A DNA stretch of 64,000 nt from UBA4465 sp002292365 (GCA_943788615.1 CALSQY010000004.1:795705-859704); one strand, 5' to 3'. Numbered from the stretch's first letter, positions 19,033 through 28,762 are shown. The notes: generated from the letters alone by a model not told the origin. Made by a program: numbers and translations.

Positions 19033-19819
19033 GATCCTAGCTACAGGAAAAAAACAACAACTCTTCTTAATCCTTTCAGGTATATTTATCACTAATGCCT
19101 TGCTTGCAGAAATCATGGGTGTTAAAATTTTTTCTGCAGAAAAAATAATAGGTGTCGCGCCTGCTCATATTGAAATCTTAGGTTTTAATCTTGATTTTAA
19201 CCTTACCGCAGGGGTCATTTTATGGCCTGTGGTTTTTTTAACTACTGATATTGTCAATGAATACTTTGGTCGGGAAGGCATTAAAAAAATCAGCTTATTG
19301 ACCGCTGGTTTGATCAGCTATGCCTTCCTTATTATTTATACCATCACCCTATTGCCTCCCGCCCAGTTTTGGCTAGAAATCAATGCCCTAGATGCGTTCG
19401 GAAATGTCTTAAATATAGACTTAGCTTTCAATAAAATTTTCACCCAAGGTCTGGGTATTATCGTGGGAAGTTTAGTTGCCTTCCTCATAGGCCAATTATT
19501 AGACGTTTATATTTTTCAAAAACTCAGACAAATTACTGGAGCAAAATTGATTTGGTTAAGAGCCACCGGCTCTACATTAATCTCTCAATTAATTGACAGC
19601 TTTGCTGTGCTCTTTTTGGCCTTTTATCTATTGGCACCCACCGCGAGTCAATGGCCTCTTGCTCAAGTATTGGCTGTGGGATCTATCAATTATATCTTCA
19701 AATTTGTCATTGCCATTTTAAGCACTCCCCTCATTTATTTAGGCCATTACGGAATCGAAAAATATTTAGGGATCGAACGGGCACAAAAAATGGCAGAGAA
19801 AGCTAGCCAAAATAGCTAA
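19025..19819 (+). CDS. Queuosine precursor transporter (YhhQ/VUT family)
   Basis: A 264-residue membrane protein with about six TM segments of the VUT/YhhQ family, which imports queuosine precursors such as preQ0/preQ1. The family signature is GVILWPVVFLTTDIVNEYFGREGIKK near residue 62. The start ATG lies inside the end of rnz (8-bp overlap), so the purC-STAS-rnz-transporter string is one transcription unit. Co-location with a tRNA-processing nuclease suits a role in tRNA modification, although that is inference. Confidence 0.85.
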   Translation: MSKILATGKKQQLFLILSGIFITNALLAEIMGVKIFSAEKIIGVAPAHIEILGFNLDFNLTAGVILWPVVFLTTDIVNEYFGREGIKKISLLTAGLISYAFLIIYTITLLPPAQFWLEINALDAFGNVLNIDLAFNKIFTQGLGIIVGSLVAFLIGQLLDVYIFQKLRQITGAKLIWLRATGSTLISQLIDSFAVLFLAFYLLAPTASQWPLAQVLAVGSINYIFKFVIAILSTPLIYLGHYGIEKYLGIERAQKMAEKASQNS

Positions 19820-19851
19820 TCATCCATTTAAAACTGAATCTATAATGCCAT

Positions 19852-21096
19852 TCAGGGAGATACTCCTTGGAGCAACAGTCCACAAATGTAGGCCCCATAA
19901 GTCCCCACTACATATCCTAATACGGCCAAAAGTACACCTACAGGAGCCAAAGATGGACTGAAATAGGCCGCTACAATAGGTGCAGACGCAGCGCCTCCCA
20001 CGTTGGCTTGACTGCCTACTGCTACAAAGAAGTAAGGCGCCTTGATGATTTTAGCTACTACCATTAATAACAAAGCGTGAAATCCAATCCAGATGAATCC
20101 AATTAAAAACAACCCCGGATTTTCAAAAACAGCCAATATATCCATGTTCATACCAATGGTAGCAATCAAAACATAAACCATCAAACTACCGAATTTTGAC
20201 GCTCCCACTTGCTCCAAAGATCGGGCATGCGTAAAAGACAGTGCAACACCCAATGTGGCGGCGATCACTACGATCCAAAAGAACCCTGAGGTCAAACTAT
20301 AGTCCTGCAACTGTGGGAAATTGGTACTTAAATAAGGTGCAATAAGCTCACTCAGAAAATGAGACAATCCCATGCAGCCAAAACCAATGGCTAAAATCTT
20401 AACAATATCTGATAGAGAAGCTGTTTTTGCAGATTTCTGTTGGAAATCTTCCATCCGATTTTTTAAATTTTCAATGGCTCGATCATCGGCCTTTAATAAT
20501 TGGTTGATCTTTTTGTTTTTACCTATACCTAGCATTAAAATGGCCAGCCATAAATTAGCCATGATCACATCTACCGCCACCATCTTCGAGAACAGGGGTC
20601 CACCTACTTCAAAAACTTCTTTCATTGCTGTTTGATTGGCAGAACCTCCAATCCATGAGCCCGCAATGGTAGTCATGCCTCGCCATATTTCTTCAGTAGG
20701 TGGCGCATTGATGACTTCAGGGGCAATATAAGAAATCAAAAGAAGGGCTATAGGGCCCCCTAAGATAATACCGACAGCGCCTGTAAAGAACATAATGATG
20801 GCCTTAGGACCTAATTTTATGAGCTCCTTAACATCTACCGAAAGCGTTAATAAAATCAAACTGGTCGGCAATAAATACCGAGAAGCCATGAAATATAAAT
20901 TAGACTTTGTAGGGTCAATGATTCCAAAACTATAAAGTAACGACGGTAAAAAATAACAAATAAGTACGGATGGAACCCAACCATAGAATTTTTTCCAAAA
21001 CCATAACTTACTGTCTGAGGTATAAAAAACAGCTCCCAAAATCAACATCAGTATACCAAATATTACCGCATCATTTTGAATTAAATCTTTGTTCAT
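19852..21096 (-). CDS. DUF819 family membrane protein
   Basis: A 414-residue polytopic inner-membrane protein with about eleven hydrophobic segments. It shows glycine-rich re-entrant-like motifs typical of DUF819 (AGSWIGGSANQTAMKEVF and VGSQANVGGAASAPIVAAYF), which resemble substrate-gating segments of secondary transporters. The family has no firmly assigned substrate. Its start codon shares a base with the stop of the upstream Nudix gene, so the two are co-transcribed. It is convergent with the transporter gene upstream in the window. Confidence 0.8.
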   Translation of the reverse strand: MNKDLIQNDAVIFGILMLILGAVFYTSDSKLWFWKKFYGWVPSVLICYFLPSLLYSFGIIDPTKSNLYFMASRYLLPTSLILLTLSVDVKELIKLGPKAIIMFFTGAVGIILGGPIALLLISYIAPEVINAPPTEEIWRGMTTIAGSWIGGSANQTAMKEVFEVGGPLFSKMVAVDVIMANLWLAILMLGIGKNKKINQLLKADDRAIENLKNRMEDFQQKSAKTASLSDIVKILAIGFGCMGLSHFLSELIAPYLSTNFPQLQDYSLTSGFFWIVVIAATLGVALSFTHARSLEQVGASKFGSLMVYVLIATIGMNMDILAVFENPGLFLIGFIWIGFHALLLMVVAKIIKAPYFFVAVGSQANVGGAASAPIVAAYFSPSLAPVGVLLAVLGYVVGTYGAYICGLLLQGVSP

Positions 21097-21815
21097 TAGG
21101 ACTTGATTAAAGTTACCAGTTCATTAAGTATCATCGCCGTTGCACCCCAAATAAAGTGATCATCAACATCATAATAAGGTGCCCTTAAAGTTACTCCTCT
21201 GGTCTGCAGATGTTTTTCCTTGATTACATTTTTTTTAAACAAATCGATCAAAGAAATTTCAATAATCTCCGCTACCTCATAAGGATGAGGTGTAAATATA
21301 GGTTTTTGATCCATAAAGCCAATCACGGGAAGTACCACATGATTAGACGCTGCTACATCCAGTTTGCTCAACTTACCAATTATCTTGATGCTTGAATCTG
21401 AAACGCCTATTTCTTCATAGGTCTCGCGAAGGGCAGTTTGCAGCAAATCTCTATCCGTATGCTCTTTTTTCCCTCCAGGGAAACTGATTTGCCCACCATG
21501 AACCCCGTCATAAGGAGGTCGCTGAATCAAGGGAAACTTCCAATCGCTCGCATGTTCATCTGGGTATAACAATATCAGGACTGCACCCTCTTTTGGAGAA
21601 AGCTGAAAGGGTTTTCGAGCAGCATCTTCATGGATGATCTGAGCTCTCATCTTCTCATGAGCGAGATTTCCTGGTAATGCTCCTTGCAGGCGTTTCCTAA
21701 GCGTTTCCTCTAACTGAGTATCTAACATCCCATATTCATTGGTTATTTCTAAAAAAATAGGGCCATTGTATGGGACCTGGCTGCACTCATACTGGTCCTT
21801 AATATCTTTTTTCAC
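21096..21815 (-). CDS. CoA-type Nudix pyrophosphatase
   Basis: Nudix hydrolase of the CoA/acyl-CoA pyrophosphatase group, which cleaves CoA to 3',5'-ADP and phosphopantetheine. The Nudix box is complete (GGKKEHTDRDLLQTALRETYEEIG, pattern GX5EX7REUXEEXGU). It is preceded by LIQRPPYDGVHGGQISFPGGK, which matches the NuCoA motif LLTKR-SxxLRxHxGxxxFPGG type. Length is 239 residues and the protein is cytoplasmic. It abuts the DUF819 gene. Substrate assignment is by motif. Confidence 0.85.
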   Translation of the reverse strand: MKKDIKDQYECSQVPYNGPIFLEITNEYGMLDTQLEETLRKRLQGALPGNLAHEKMRAQIIHEDAARKPFQLSPKEGAVLILLYPDEHASDWKFPLIQRPPYDGVHGGQISFPGGKKEHTDRDLLQTALRETYEEIGVSDSSIKIIGKLSKLDVAASNHVVLPVIGFMDQKPIFTPHPYEVAEIIEISLIDLFKKNVIKEKHLQTRGVTLRAPYYDVDDHFIWGATAMILNELVTLIKS

Positions 21816-21980
21816 CCTGTAAAGGCCACTCCCTATTTTTGGAATCCATCCAGATTAGATATACCTAACCAAGCCGTTTTGGTCTTCCCTTTATGTTCCT
21901 ATCTGCAGTCACTATTCCTATAGTTGTTTTTAGCCATAGGACCTCTCTCTGTCAATTGATTTTCAAAAAAGAATGCACGC

Positions 21981-23027
21981 TTAATTACAATGATCGTTCA
22001 GGTAGGCCTGCGCTTTTTCGTTACCCATATCCATTGCTATTTGCCATGCCTGGCAAGCCATTCCTGATTGGCCATCTGATAAATAGGTCATGCCCAACAT
22101 CAAATGAGCTTCCTTTACGTTTTCATCCATCTCCAAGGATTGCTTCAAATAACGGATTGCCTGAGTGAAATCCCCCATTTTATAATAGTAGTAGCCCTTA
22201 TTTCGATAAGACCATGGATTATCAGGAGTCAAAACAATACTTTGATTGATATCGATCAAGGCTAAAGCTATAGAATCCATCTCTAGATAGGTAAAACCCC
22301 TATTATTTAGAAAAAAAGCATTGTTCGGATTCAGCCTAAGGGCTTGCTGGATGGCCCGATAGGCTAAGTCCAATGACGATAACTCTAAATATATCTGATT
22401 GAGTGTATTGTATCCAAAGGCTTCATTGGGAGACTGATGCAAAATTTCCTCTAAAGTAGCTGCCGCCCTTTGCTTATTGCCCAGATAAAAATCTAAGGTG
22501 GCTAAATTGATCTTGGCTTCAGTATCCTTTGGATTTTGTGCCAGTACCCTATTAAATTCATCCATGGCTCGTTCATAATCTTTTGACTCTGTGAAAATAA
22601 GCGCCTTAGCTTCGTGATAAATGGAACTATCATGATGGGCAATAAGTAAATCATAATCTCTGATACTTTTCGTCCAATTACCCGCCTCTTGATAGGCCAT
22701 GGCTCGGTTATGCAGGCAATCCCAAAATTCATTATCAATCAATAATGCCTCGTTATAATCTTGGATCGCTTCATAAACCCTACCTAATTCTCGTTTGGCC
22801 ACTCCCCTATTATTGATAGACTCGGCATCATCAGAATCTATCTTAATGGCTTTTGTGTAAAAACTAATCGCAGTCTCATAAGACTTCGATTCAATCGCTT
22901 CATTTCCTTGATTAAAAAATCGATCTCGTTGGGTTTCAACGCTTTCACATCCTAGGACTAAGAGATAGATACACAATACGTATGGCAAACTCCCTAATGA
23001 ACCTCGCCCATTCCCTGAAAACATCAA
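21981..23027 (-). CDS. TPR-repeat lipoprotein
   Basis: A 348-residue lipoprotein with the lipobox LVLGC at about residue 27, after a short charged leader. The mature protein is almost entirely tetratricopeptide repeats, about eight of them (for example QGNEAIESKSYETAISFYTKAIKIDSDDAES, NNRGFTYLEMDSIALALIDINQSIVLTPDN and RNKGYYYYKMGDFTQAIRYLKQSLEMDE). It ends with a Sel1-like or single-repeat cap (SDGQSGMACQAWQIAMDMGNEKAQAYLNDHC). Such proteins scaffold envelope complexes, but a partner cannot be named. It lies upstream of, and 20 bp from, the GIN-domain gene on the same strand. Confidence 0.8.
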   Translation of the reverse strand: MMFSGNGRGSLGSLPYVLCIYLLVLGCESVETQRDRFFNQGNEAIESKSYETAISFYTKAIKIDSDDAESINNRGVAKRELGRVYEAIQDYNEALLIDNEFWDCLHNRAMAYQEAGNWTKSIRDYDLLIAHHDSSIYHEAKALIFTESKDYERAMDEFNRVLAQNPKDTEAKINLATLDFYLGNKQRAAATLEEILHQSPNEAFGYNTLNQIYLELSSLDLAYRAIQQALRLNPNNAFFLNNRGFTYLEMDSIALALIDINQSIVLTPDNPWSYRNKGYYYYKMGDFTQAIRYLKQSLEMDENVKEAHLMLGMTYLSDGQSGMACQAWQIAMDMGNEKAQAYLNDHCN

Positions 23028-23046
23028 AGCTCTTGGATTTAAGTGA

Positions 23047-23784
23047 CTAATATTGACTTACAGAACCTCCACTACTTAAGCGTTTGCTCAAACTGCCTGG
23101 ACTTCCTTGAAATTCTACTGACCCTCCACTACTTGCCTGGACATCTAGTTTATCTTTCGCATAAACTTGAGCCAGTCCTCCACTACTTATGTCCACTAAT
23201 GTTCTTTCCGAAATCATCTTAAACCCCTCATAATGAGCCCCACTACTTATATCTAATGCTTGGTCACGTACTCGGCCGGTCAGCTTGACCTTACCTGCAC
23301 TTGAGATTTCGACCTCAAGTTTATTCACCTCTAAATTCAAGGCGACAAACCCCGAGCTGCTGACATCTAAATCTACGCTATTGGAAAGAATATTTAACTC
23401 CAGCGAACCAGCACTACTGACCTCAATCTCTAAGGCTTCACTTTTCAATCGATCTGATCCTTTGACCACTCCTACCGAGGACACATCTATTTCATTGAGG
23501 ATCACATAAGTAAGCGCTACTTTTACCTCAATATTTCTATATCTTCCATTTGGCCTCATACGTATCGTTAATCGACCATTGTTGACCTCAGTCAGGACAT
23601 CTTCGGGATTACATCCTGAAACATCCACCTTTGCATTGTATTCTGTACCTTTTATAAGAACGACCTCTATGCCCTCTTTTACATATAATTGCTTGAACGG
23701 CTGTAAATTTCTTTGGATTGGATCTGCCAACAAAAAGATCCCTACCATTGTTAGAGTTAAACTAAAAACGAGTCTCTTGGTCAT
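23047..23784 (-). CDS. Head GIN-domain (DUF2807) exported protein
   Basis: A 245-residue exported protein with an N-terminal hydrophobic signal (MTKRLVFSLTLTMVGIFLLADP) and then a right-handed beta-helix of the putative autotransporter adhesin head GIN domain. The repeats alternate DVSS/EISS/DISS with G (SSVGVVKGSD, SSAGSLELN, SSSGFVALN, SSAGKVKLT, SSGAHYEG, SSGGLAQVY, SSGGSVEFQ). The Ser-Ser-Gly turn pattern is unusually regular. The family is widespread in Bacteroidota with unknown function, probably periplasmic or surface. It lies between the TPR and thioredoxin-like genes on the same strand. Confidence 0.85.
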   Translation of the reverse strand: MTKRLVFSLTLTMVGIFLLADPIQRNLQPFKQLYVKEGIEVVLIKGTEYNAKVDVSGCNPEDVLTEVNNGRLTIRMRPNGRYRNIEVKVALTYVILNEIDVSSVGVVKGSDRLKSEALEIEVSSAGSLELNILSNSVDLDVSSSGFVALNLEVNKLEVEISSAGKVKLTGRVRDQALDISSGAHYEGFKMISERTLVDISSGGLAQVYAKDKLDVQASSGGSVEFQGSPGSLSKRLSSGGSVSQY

Positions 23785-23881
23785 AATAAATATCTTTTGA
23801 TGAGTAATAGTTATCTAAAGGGAGCCGTTCGCATCAGAAAGGTTGCGTGATGATGTATGCATATCGTCCAAAAAGGTTACT

Positions 23882-24424
23882 TCAAAGTTTACTTTGATAG
23901 GATTTTTGAAATTCCTCCCAAGCTGTATTTTTATATTTTCCCTCACCCATGTATTTGGAAATAGTATCAAAAGTAGGCGCATCCAAGTAACCCGGCACAG
24001 GCTGAATAATTTGGAGCTCTTCATTCATGAAAACCGTCGTAGGGTAACTGAGCTTATTTTGTGTGAGGGCTGCCGCCAATTCGTGATACCCCTTTCGACC
24101 TGAGGCCACGAATTTGAAGGTATGACCCCTAAAACTAACTTCTTCAGCGCCTTCAGCATCAAATTTTACTGCATAAAATTTATCATTAACGTAGGCCACA
24201 ATTTCGCTACGACTGTAGGTATCTCTATCCATTTTTTTACACCATCCACACCAATCTGTGTAAAGATCAACCAAAATCATTTTGGGGTTCTCTGAGGTTT
24301 TCGCCACCGCTTCTTCAAAACTGATCCATTTGATTTCAGTGTTAATATCAACCTCAGATGGACTCTTAGAAAAAGTAAATATTGCCATCAAAAACAGAAA
24401 AAAGGACCCTAGACGTACGCTCAT
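23882..24424 (-). CDS. Exported thioredoxin-fold protein
   Basis: Periplasmic thioredoxin-like protein. After a signal peptide (MSVRLGSFFLFLMAIFTFSKS) comes a domain with the active site TDWCGWCKKMDRDTY, a CxxC followed by Lys-Lys as in the thioredoxin_7/DUF255-like group. The cis-Pro motif KLSYPTTVFMNEE lies downstream. The open frame reaches an ATG at 24445, but the ATG at 24424 gives a cleaner signal peptide. It probably carries out disulfide reduction or isomerisation in the envelope. Partner unknown. Length about 180 residues is normal. Confidence 0.82.
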   Translation of the reverse strand: MSVRLGSFFLFLMAIFTFSKSPSEVDINTEIKWISFEEAVAKTSENPKMILVDLYTDWCGWCKKMDRDTYSRSEIVAYVNDKFYAVKFDAEGAEEVSFRGHTFKFVASGRKGYHELAAALTQNKLSYPTTVFMNEELQIIQPVPGYLDAPTFDTISKYMGEGKYKNTAWEEFQKSYQSKL

Positions 24425-24522
24425 AGTTTCAAATATAAGCATCATTGCTCACAAAAATTATAGATTGTCAGGCTAACTTAAATATCAAATAAAAAAAAGG
24501 GTTTAACCAAAAGATTAAAAAA

Positions 24523-25407
24523 TCAAAAATATTTATCTGAGATGAATATTTTTTCCGAAAGGACAGGATCTTTCCATGCTTCATCTTTATTTTCAGAAGA
24601 TTTGATCAACCAAACTCCTTGCTCAAGACTTCCTGTAATTTTTATGTCAGACCTATTAGAAAAGTGAAAGATCACATCATGCGAAGGTGCTGATGTAGAA
24701 TCTGATGAAGCAAAAGATTTACTCATAATAAATTGAACGTCATCATGATACTTTTTGAACTTAATTGAATCAACCTCAACGTTATTTTTAAACCAATAGT
24801 TTTCTTTCTTGGTCAACGAAAAAGCACTATCTGGATAGATGAAATCTATAGCAGTCAATGAATCATTTCTGAAATTCAGTACTCGGTTATTTCTAAAATC
24901 ATCCCTTTGAGAAACCAAACTCATTTTCATGAAATTATCTGCTACATAAGTATCATTATCATCTACCAGACGGACAAAACTATAATAAGTTTTTTGCCCC
25001 TCAAAAGCGAATCTACCCAAAATTATATCTAAAAAAATATCTTTGACTCCGAATATCACCACACGTGTTCCCTTTTCGTCCACATTATAATCTGACCACC
25101 GATCAACTGATCGAGAAGCCAGTCTAGAGGGCTTAATGGTTTGAATGGTTTGTAAAAAAGCCTCCACTGTATTTTTTACGGCCTCATGCTGTTTTTGACC
25201 AACTTTTACCTTCCATTGACCCGAAATTTTTTCTAAAATGACTTGCTCATTTTCATTCTCAATCTTTATTTTATTGACAAGTTGTGAATCAAAATCTACT
25301 AATACCTCATTATAGTTCTTACTTCTGTCTGGATTTTTAGTAACCTTAATGATGACAAAAAATAAACTAATAACAACCAAAAAAATAAAAAGTCTTGATG
25401 TATTCAT
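24523..25407 (-). CDS. DUF4340 protein of the gliding ABC operon
   Basis: A 294-residue protein with one N-terminal membrane anchor (RLFIFLVVISLFFVIIKV) and a periplasmic DUF4340 domain (NKIKIENENEQVILEKISGQWKV; LGRFAFEGQKTYYSFVRLVDDNDTYVAD). DUF4340 proteins regularly follow GldG-like proteins in ABC operons. Here it is the last gene of gldA-gldF-gldG-DUF4340, 25 bp after gldG. It probably acts with the GldG extracytoplasmic domain. The mechanism is unknown. Confidence 0.85.
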   Translation of the reverse strand: MNTSRLFIFLVVISLFFVIIKVTKNPDRSKNYNEVLVDFDSQLVNKIKIENENEQVILEKISGQWKVKVGQKQHEAVKNTVEAFLQTIQTIKPSRLASRSVDRWSDYNVDEKGTRVVIFGVKDIFLDIILGRFAFEGQKTYYSFVRLVDDNDTYVADNFMKMSLVSQRDDFRNNRVLNFRNDSLTAIDFIYPDSAFSLTKKENYWFKNNVEVDSIKFKKYHDDVQFIMSKSFASSDSTSAPSHDVIFHFSNRSDIKITGSLEQGVWLIKSSENKDEAWKDPVLSEKIFISDKYF

Positions 25408-25432
25408 GATTTTTATAAAAATATAGATTTAA

Positions 25433-26947
25433 TCAACTGTAATCCCCTTGAACCCATTTTTGTCGTTTTCGCTGTACCGATGACCTCCGTATAAATCCAT
25501 AAATTAAGATCAATAAAATAGGAGAGAACACATTTCCATATTTGACCAATGATTTTGAACCATCATCAATAGATTCTAAGGGTCTACTTGTAATTCCCTT
25601 AGTCCTTAAGCCAATAAGTCCTGTATCATCCGATAACCAATCAATGCTATTGGCAGCAAAATTAATGTTATCTACATCTAATTGTTGTAATCGTTGGCCT
25701 TCCCCATTATTTATAAATTGCCCATTGGACACAACTACCATACTCCCATTATTTACACCCATATGCTCAATAGATAATGCTAATATTTGATTTGGGGCTG
25801 TAAAATCTTGTTCAGCCCATTTCTTTTGGACATTCATGTAGTTTGGAGTATTTTGAGTACCCGACATTTCACTAGATTGAAGCAGTGCGTTAATCACTAA
25901 CGTAGTATCTGATCCAATGATACTGAGAGGACTAGAAAAAGGTAACATCATCGATTCCAAACCTACTGTGATTGGGTGTTTTTCAAACTTTCTGATTTGA
26001 GGAAAATAAGGAAATTCAATCTGGCTGTTCATAGTGAAAAATCCTTGCTGTTGTTGTACCGTAACTGAGGCACAAGCAGCATCAATTAACACTTGATCTC
26101 CCATCGATATGCCTTTTGACTCTAGCCAATCCTTTAAACCTATATCTGGCTTAGAGGATATTTCTGCTGTTTGAAGGTTACCCGAAATATTAGAATAGGC
26201 TAGAAATAAATTACCTCCCCTATCTAAATATTTATTAACCTTGTCAAAGTCAGCTGATGGAATAGTATCATTTGGACTGATCCAAATCATACAGCTATAA
26301 TTGGGAATGATCTCAGAAGAATCTGATAAATTAAAAGGAACTATTTCATACATCACCGAAAGCTGTTGGACCAATTGCGGAATAGCTCCTAGGGTCACTC
26401 CATTATCGCTCTGAATCAGTCCAATTTTGGGTTTCTTTTTAAGTATAATTTTTTTTATTGAAGTAGTTATTTCATATTCTAACCCAGATCCTGGCTGAAT
26501 CAGCGGTATTACTTCTTTCTGCCCATCAGCTTGAATCAAAACTCCCATAAAAGCTTGGATTTGTTGTCTCTGGTCATCTTCTACTACATTAATAGACACG
26601 GGTGTTATACCATTTTTCATGGCCTCTTGCTTCAACTCATCCGATGTGTTTGGATTGATGAATTCAAAGACAAAATTTCCATTTGAACGATTTTCGTATT
26701 CGATAAACTGATCTCTTAGTTCGTCTTTTATATAACCTAGTTGTGCCGGTAAATCTTCTGTAAAGTATGCCTTAACAGTAATGACCTCATCTAAGTCTTC
26801 AAGAATACTTCGAGTAGCTTTTCCTAGAGTATATCGTTTATCCTCAGTAAAATCAATCCTAAAATAGGCTACTTCAGATAACAAGTTCACTACCAAAATT
26901 ATGGCCAAAACCATACTCCCCTGAATAAATAATTTTGATTTTTTCAT
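25433..26947 (-). CDS. gldG: Gliding-motility-associated ABC component GldG
   Basis: A 504-residue auxiliary subunit of the GldAFG transporter required for gliding in Flavobacterium. An N-terminal TM helix (residues 7-27) and the conserved start of the mature part RIDFTEDKRYTLGKATRSILEDLDEVITVKAYFTEDLPAQL identify it. The central region is an ABC_transp_aux domain (PKIGLIQSDNGVTLGAIPQLVQQLS; DRGGNLFLAYSN), and a C-terminal TM helix is followed by a basic tail (RRSSVQRKRQKW). It lies 10 bp downstream of gldF. What the complex moves is unknown in general. Confidence 0.9.
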   Translation of the reverse strand: MKKSKLFIQGSMVLAIILVVNLLSEVAYFRIDFTEDKRYTLGKATRSILEDLDEVITVKAYFTEDLPAQLGYIKDELRDQFIEYENRSNGNFVFEFINPNTSDELKQEAMKNGITPVSINVVEDDQRQQIQAFMGVLIQADGQKEVIPLIQPGSGLEYEITTSIKKIILKKKPKIGLIQSDNGVTLGAIPQLVQQLSVMYEIVPFNLSDSSEIIPNYSCMIWISPNDTIPSADFDKVNKYLDRGGNLFLAYSNISGNLQTAEISSKPDIGLKDWLESKGISMGDQVLIDAACASVTVQQQQGFFTMNSQIEFPYFPQIRKFEKHPITVGLESMMLPFSSPLSIIGSDTTLVINALLQSSEMSGTQNTPNYMNVQKKWAEQDFTAPNQILALSIEHMGVNNGSMVVVSNGQFINNGEGQRLQQLDVDNINFAANSIDWLSDDTGLIGLRTKGITSRPLESIDDGSKSLVKYGNVFSPILLILIYGFIRRSSVQRKRQKWVQGDYS

Positions 26948-26957
26948 ACTTTAAAAC

Positions 26958-27683
26958 TTAGGATTGCCAATTACGTTTAGAAAGCATCAATTCTGCTAAA
27001 TAAAGACCCATGGTTATTATGGATCCAAAATAGACTAAATCTCGAGAATCTACTACTCCTCTGCTTATAGAGTCAAAATGAACACGCATACTTAAATAGT
27101 TGAAAAAAGATGCTAAAACCCCCGAAGTCGATGTACCCATCACATCAAACAATAAATGAAAAAATATACCTACAAACAGTGCAACCAAAAATGCCACTAT
27201 TTGATTGGTAGTGATGCTACTCGCGAAAAGACCAATCGCTACATAGGATCCAGATAAAAAAAGTAGTCCAACATAGCCACCTATGACTGCTCCATCATCA
27301 ATGTTTCCTAATTGACTAATTGTTATATAATACGGAAGTGTGCAAATCAGTGAAATAAATATCAAAATTAAACATGCAAAAAATTTACCTCTTATGATCT
27401 GTCCATCAGTAATGTCCTTTGTAGTCAATAATTCTATTGTTCCTAATCTATTTTCCTCTGCAACCATTTTCATGGTCAATGCAGGGATAAAGAAAAAAAG
27501 TGACCAAAAAGCAATACCAAAAAAAACTCCCATATTAGCCTGATTATTAACAAAAATGTTTGAGCCCACTAGCCATGTGAATATTCCGCTTAAACCTAAA
27601 AATAATACAACCATTACGTATGCGGTAAGGGAGTCAAAAAAAGAAGCCAATTCTCTTTTCGTGATGATCCAAGTCTTTTTCAT
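26958..27683 (-). CDS. gldF: Gliding-motility ABC permease GldF
   Basis: A 241-residue ABC-2-type permease with six TM segments. The N-terminus KKTWIITKRELASFFDSLTAYVMVVLFLGLSG and the EENRLGTIELLTTKDITDGQIIRGKFFA loop are characteristic of GldF. It is 4 bp from gldA and 10 bp from gldG, indicating one operon. It forms the membrane channel of GldAFG with two copies of the GldA ATPase, as inferred from the known system. Confidence 0.9.
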   Translation of the reverse strand: MKKTWIITKRELASFFDSLTAYVMVVLFLGLSGIFTWLVGSNIFVNNQANMGVFFGIAFWSLFFFIPALTMKMVAEENRLGTIELLTTKDITDGQIIRGKFFACLILIFISLICTLPYYITISQLGNIDDGAVIGGYVGLLFLSGSYVAIGLFASSITTNQIVAFLVALFVGIFFHLLFDVMGTSTSGVLASFFNYLSMRVHFDSISRGVVDSRDLVYFGSIITMGLYLAELMLSKRNWQS

Positions 27684-27687
27684 ATTT

Positions 27688-28611
27688 CTAATTAGTTAAA
27701 TCTCTAAAAACATCCTCAAGACGGGTTTCTATACCAGTCATTTCAAGCAAATACCATTTCTTTTTCACACATAGATCAAAAATTGCTTTTCTAGATTCCA
27801 TATTAGGCTTGGACTGAATACTATAAAATCCAGGCTTGTCCTCTATCGCACTTACTTTTTCAACAGATCCTAAACCCAATAATGATTTCTGCAATTCCTC
27901 GTTTACCGCCTCTATATGGACCGTCAGCAATTCTTGACCATCAGCTTGGGACCGTAATGTCTCAGAAGTTCCATCCGCAACTATTCTTCCTCTATTAATT
28001 ATTAAAATTCGATCACAAGTAGCTTCTACTTCTGAAAGAATATGTGAGCTTAATATCACAGTTTTTTGCTTGCCTAATTCTTTTATCAATTTTCTGATCT
28101 CGACAATTTGGTTAGGATCCAGCCCAGTAGTTGGCTCATCCAAAATCAAAACCTCAGGATCATGGATCATCGCTTGGGCTAGTCCTACTCTTTGCCTGAA
28201 ACCTTTAGACAACTCATTAATATTTTTATGTTTTTCTCTCGCTAAACCGCACAATTCAATCATTTCTCCAATTCGACCAGGAATGTCACTTTTAGACACT
28301 CCTTGTATTTCCGCAGTGAATCGAAGATAATCCACAATAGACATATCGAAATACAAAGGATTATTTTCAGGAAGATAACCGATCTTTTTCTTTATTAATG
28401 ATTGGTTTTCATTAACTGAAATATCATCCACAGTAATATTACCATTAGATGGGGCCATAAAGCATGTAATCATCTTCATCGTTGTACTTTTTCCAGCACC
28501 ATTGGGTCCTAAGAATCCGACGACCTCCCCTGTCTCTATTTTGAAGGAAATATCATTAACGGCTTTTTGCTCTCCGTACTTTTTTGTTAGATTTTTTACA
28601 ATAATTGACAT
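27688..28611 (-). CDS. gldA: Gliding-motility ABC ATPase GldA
   Basis: ATP-binding subunit of the GldAFG complex, 307 residues. Walker A is GPNGAGKST, the ABC signature is LSKGFRQRVGLAQA, Walker B is VLILDEPTTGLDP, and the switch His is in LSSHIL. The C-terminal extension (ESRKAIFDLCVKKKWYLLEMTGIETRLEDVFRDLTN) is typical of the DrrA/CcmA-like group including GldA. It is the first gene of a four-gene operon. In Flavobacterium johnsoniae gldA is separated from gldFG, whereas here they are together. Confidence 0.9.
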   Translation of the reverse strand: MSIIVKNLTKKYGEQKAVNDISFKIETGEVVGFLGPNGAGKSTTMKMITCFMAPSNGNITVDDISVNENQSLIKKKIGYLPENNPLYFDMSIVDYLRFTAEIQGVSKSDIPGRIGEMIELCGLAREKHKNINELSKGFRQRVGLAQAMIHDPEVLILDEPTTGLDPNQIVEIRKLIKELGKQKTVILSSHILSEVEATCDRILIINRGRIVADGTSETLRSQADGQELLTVHIEAVNEELQKSLLGLGSVEKVSAIEDKPGFYSIQSKPNMESRKAIFDLCVKKKWYLLEMTGIETRLEDVFRDLTN

Positions 28612-28762
28612 ATACTATTTGAATAACTGAGTTCAATTTAATTGAAACAACCAAAAGTAATTTTTTGCCTACTTTAAAACAAATATCAAAATAAAAATAA
28701 GTGTTCAAATTTTCAAAAAAAAAACCTGTTAAAATGTGTTAAAATTGACCTAGTTTGCGTCT

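Noticed and set aside
20372..20635. Plus-strand frame of 87 codons inside the DUF819 gene
   Set aside because: It is a shadow of a well-conserved membrane protein on the other strand, without upstream signals.
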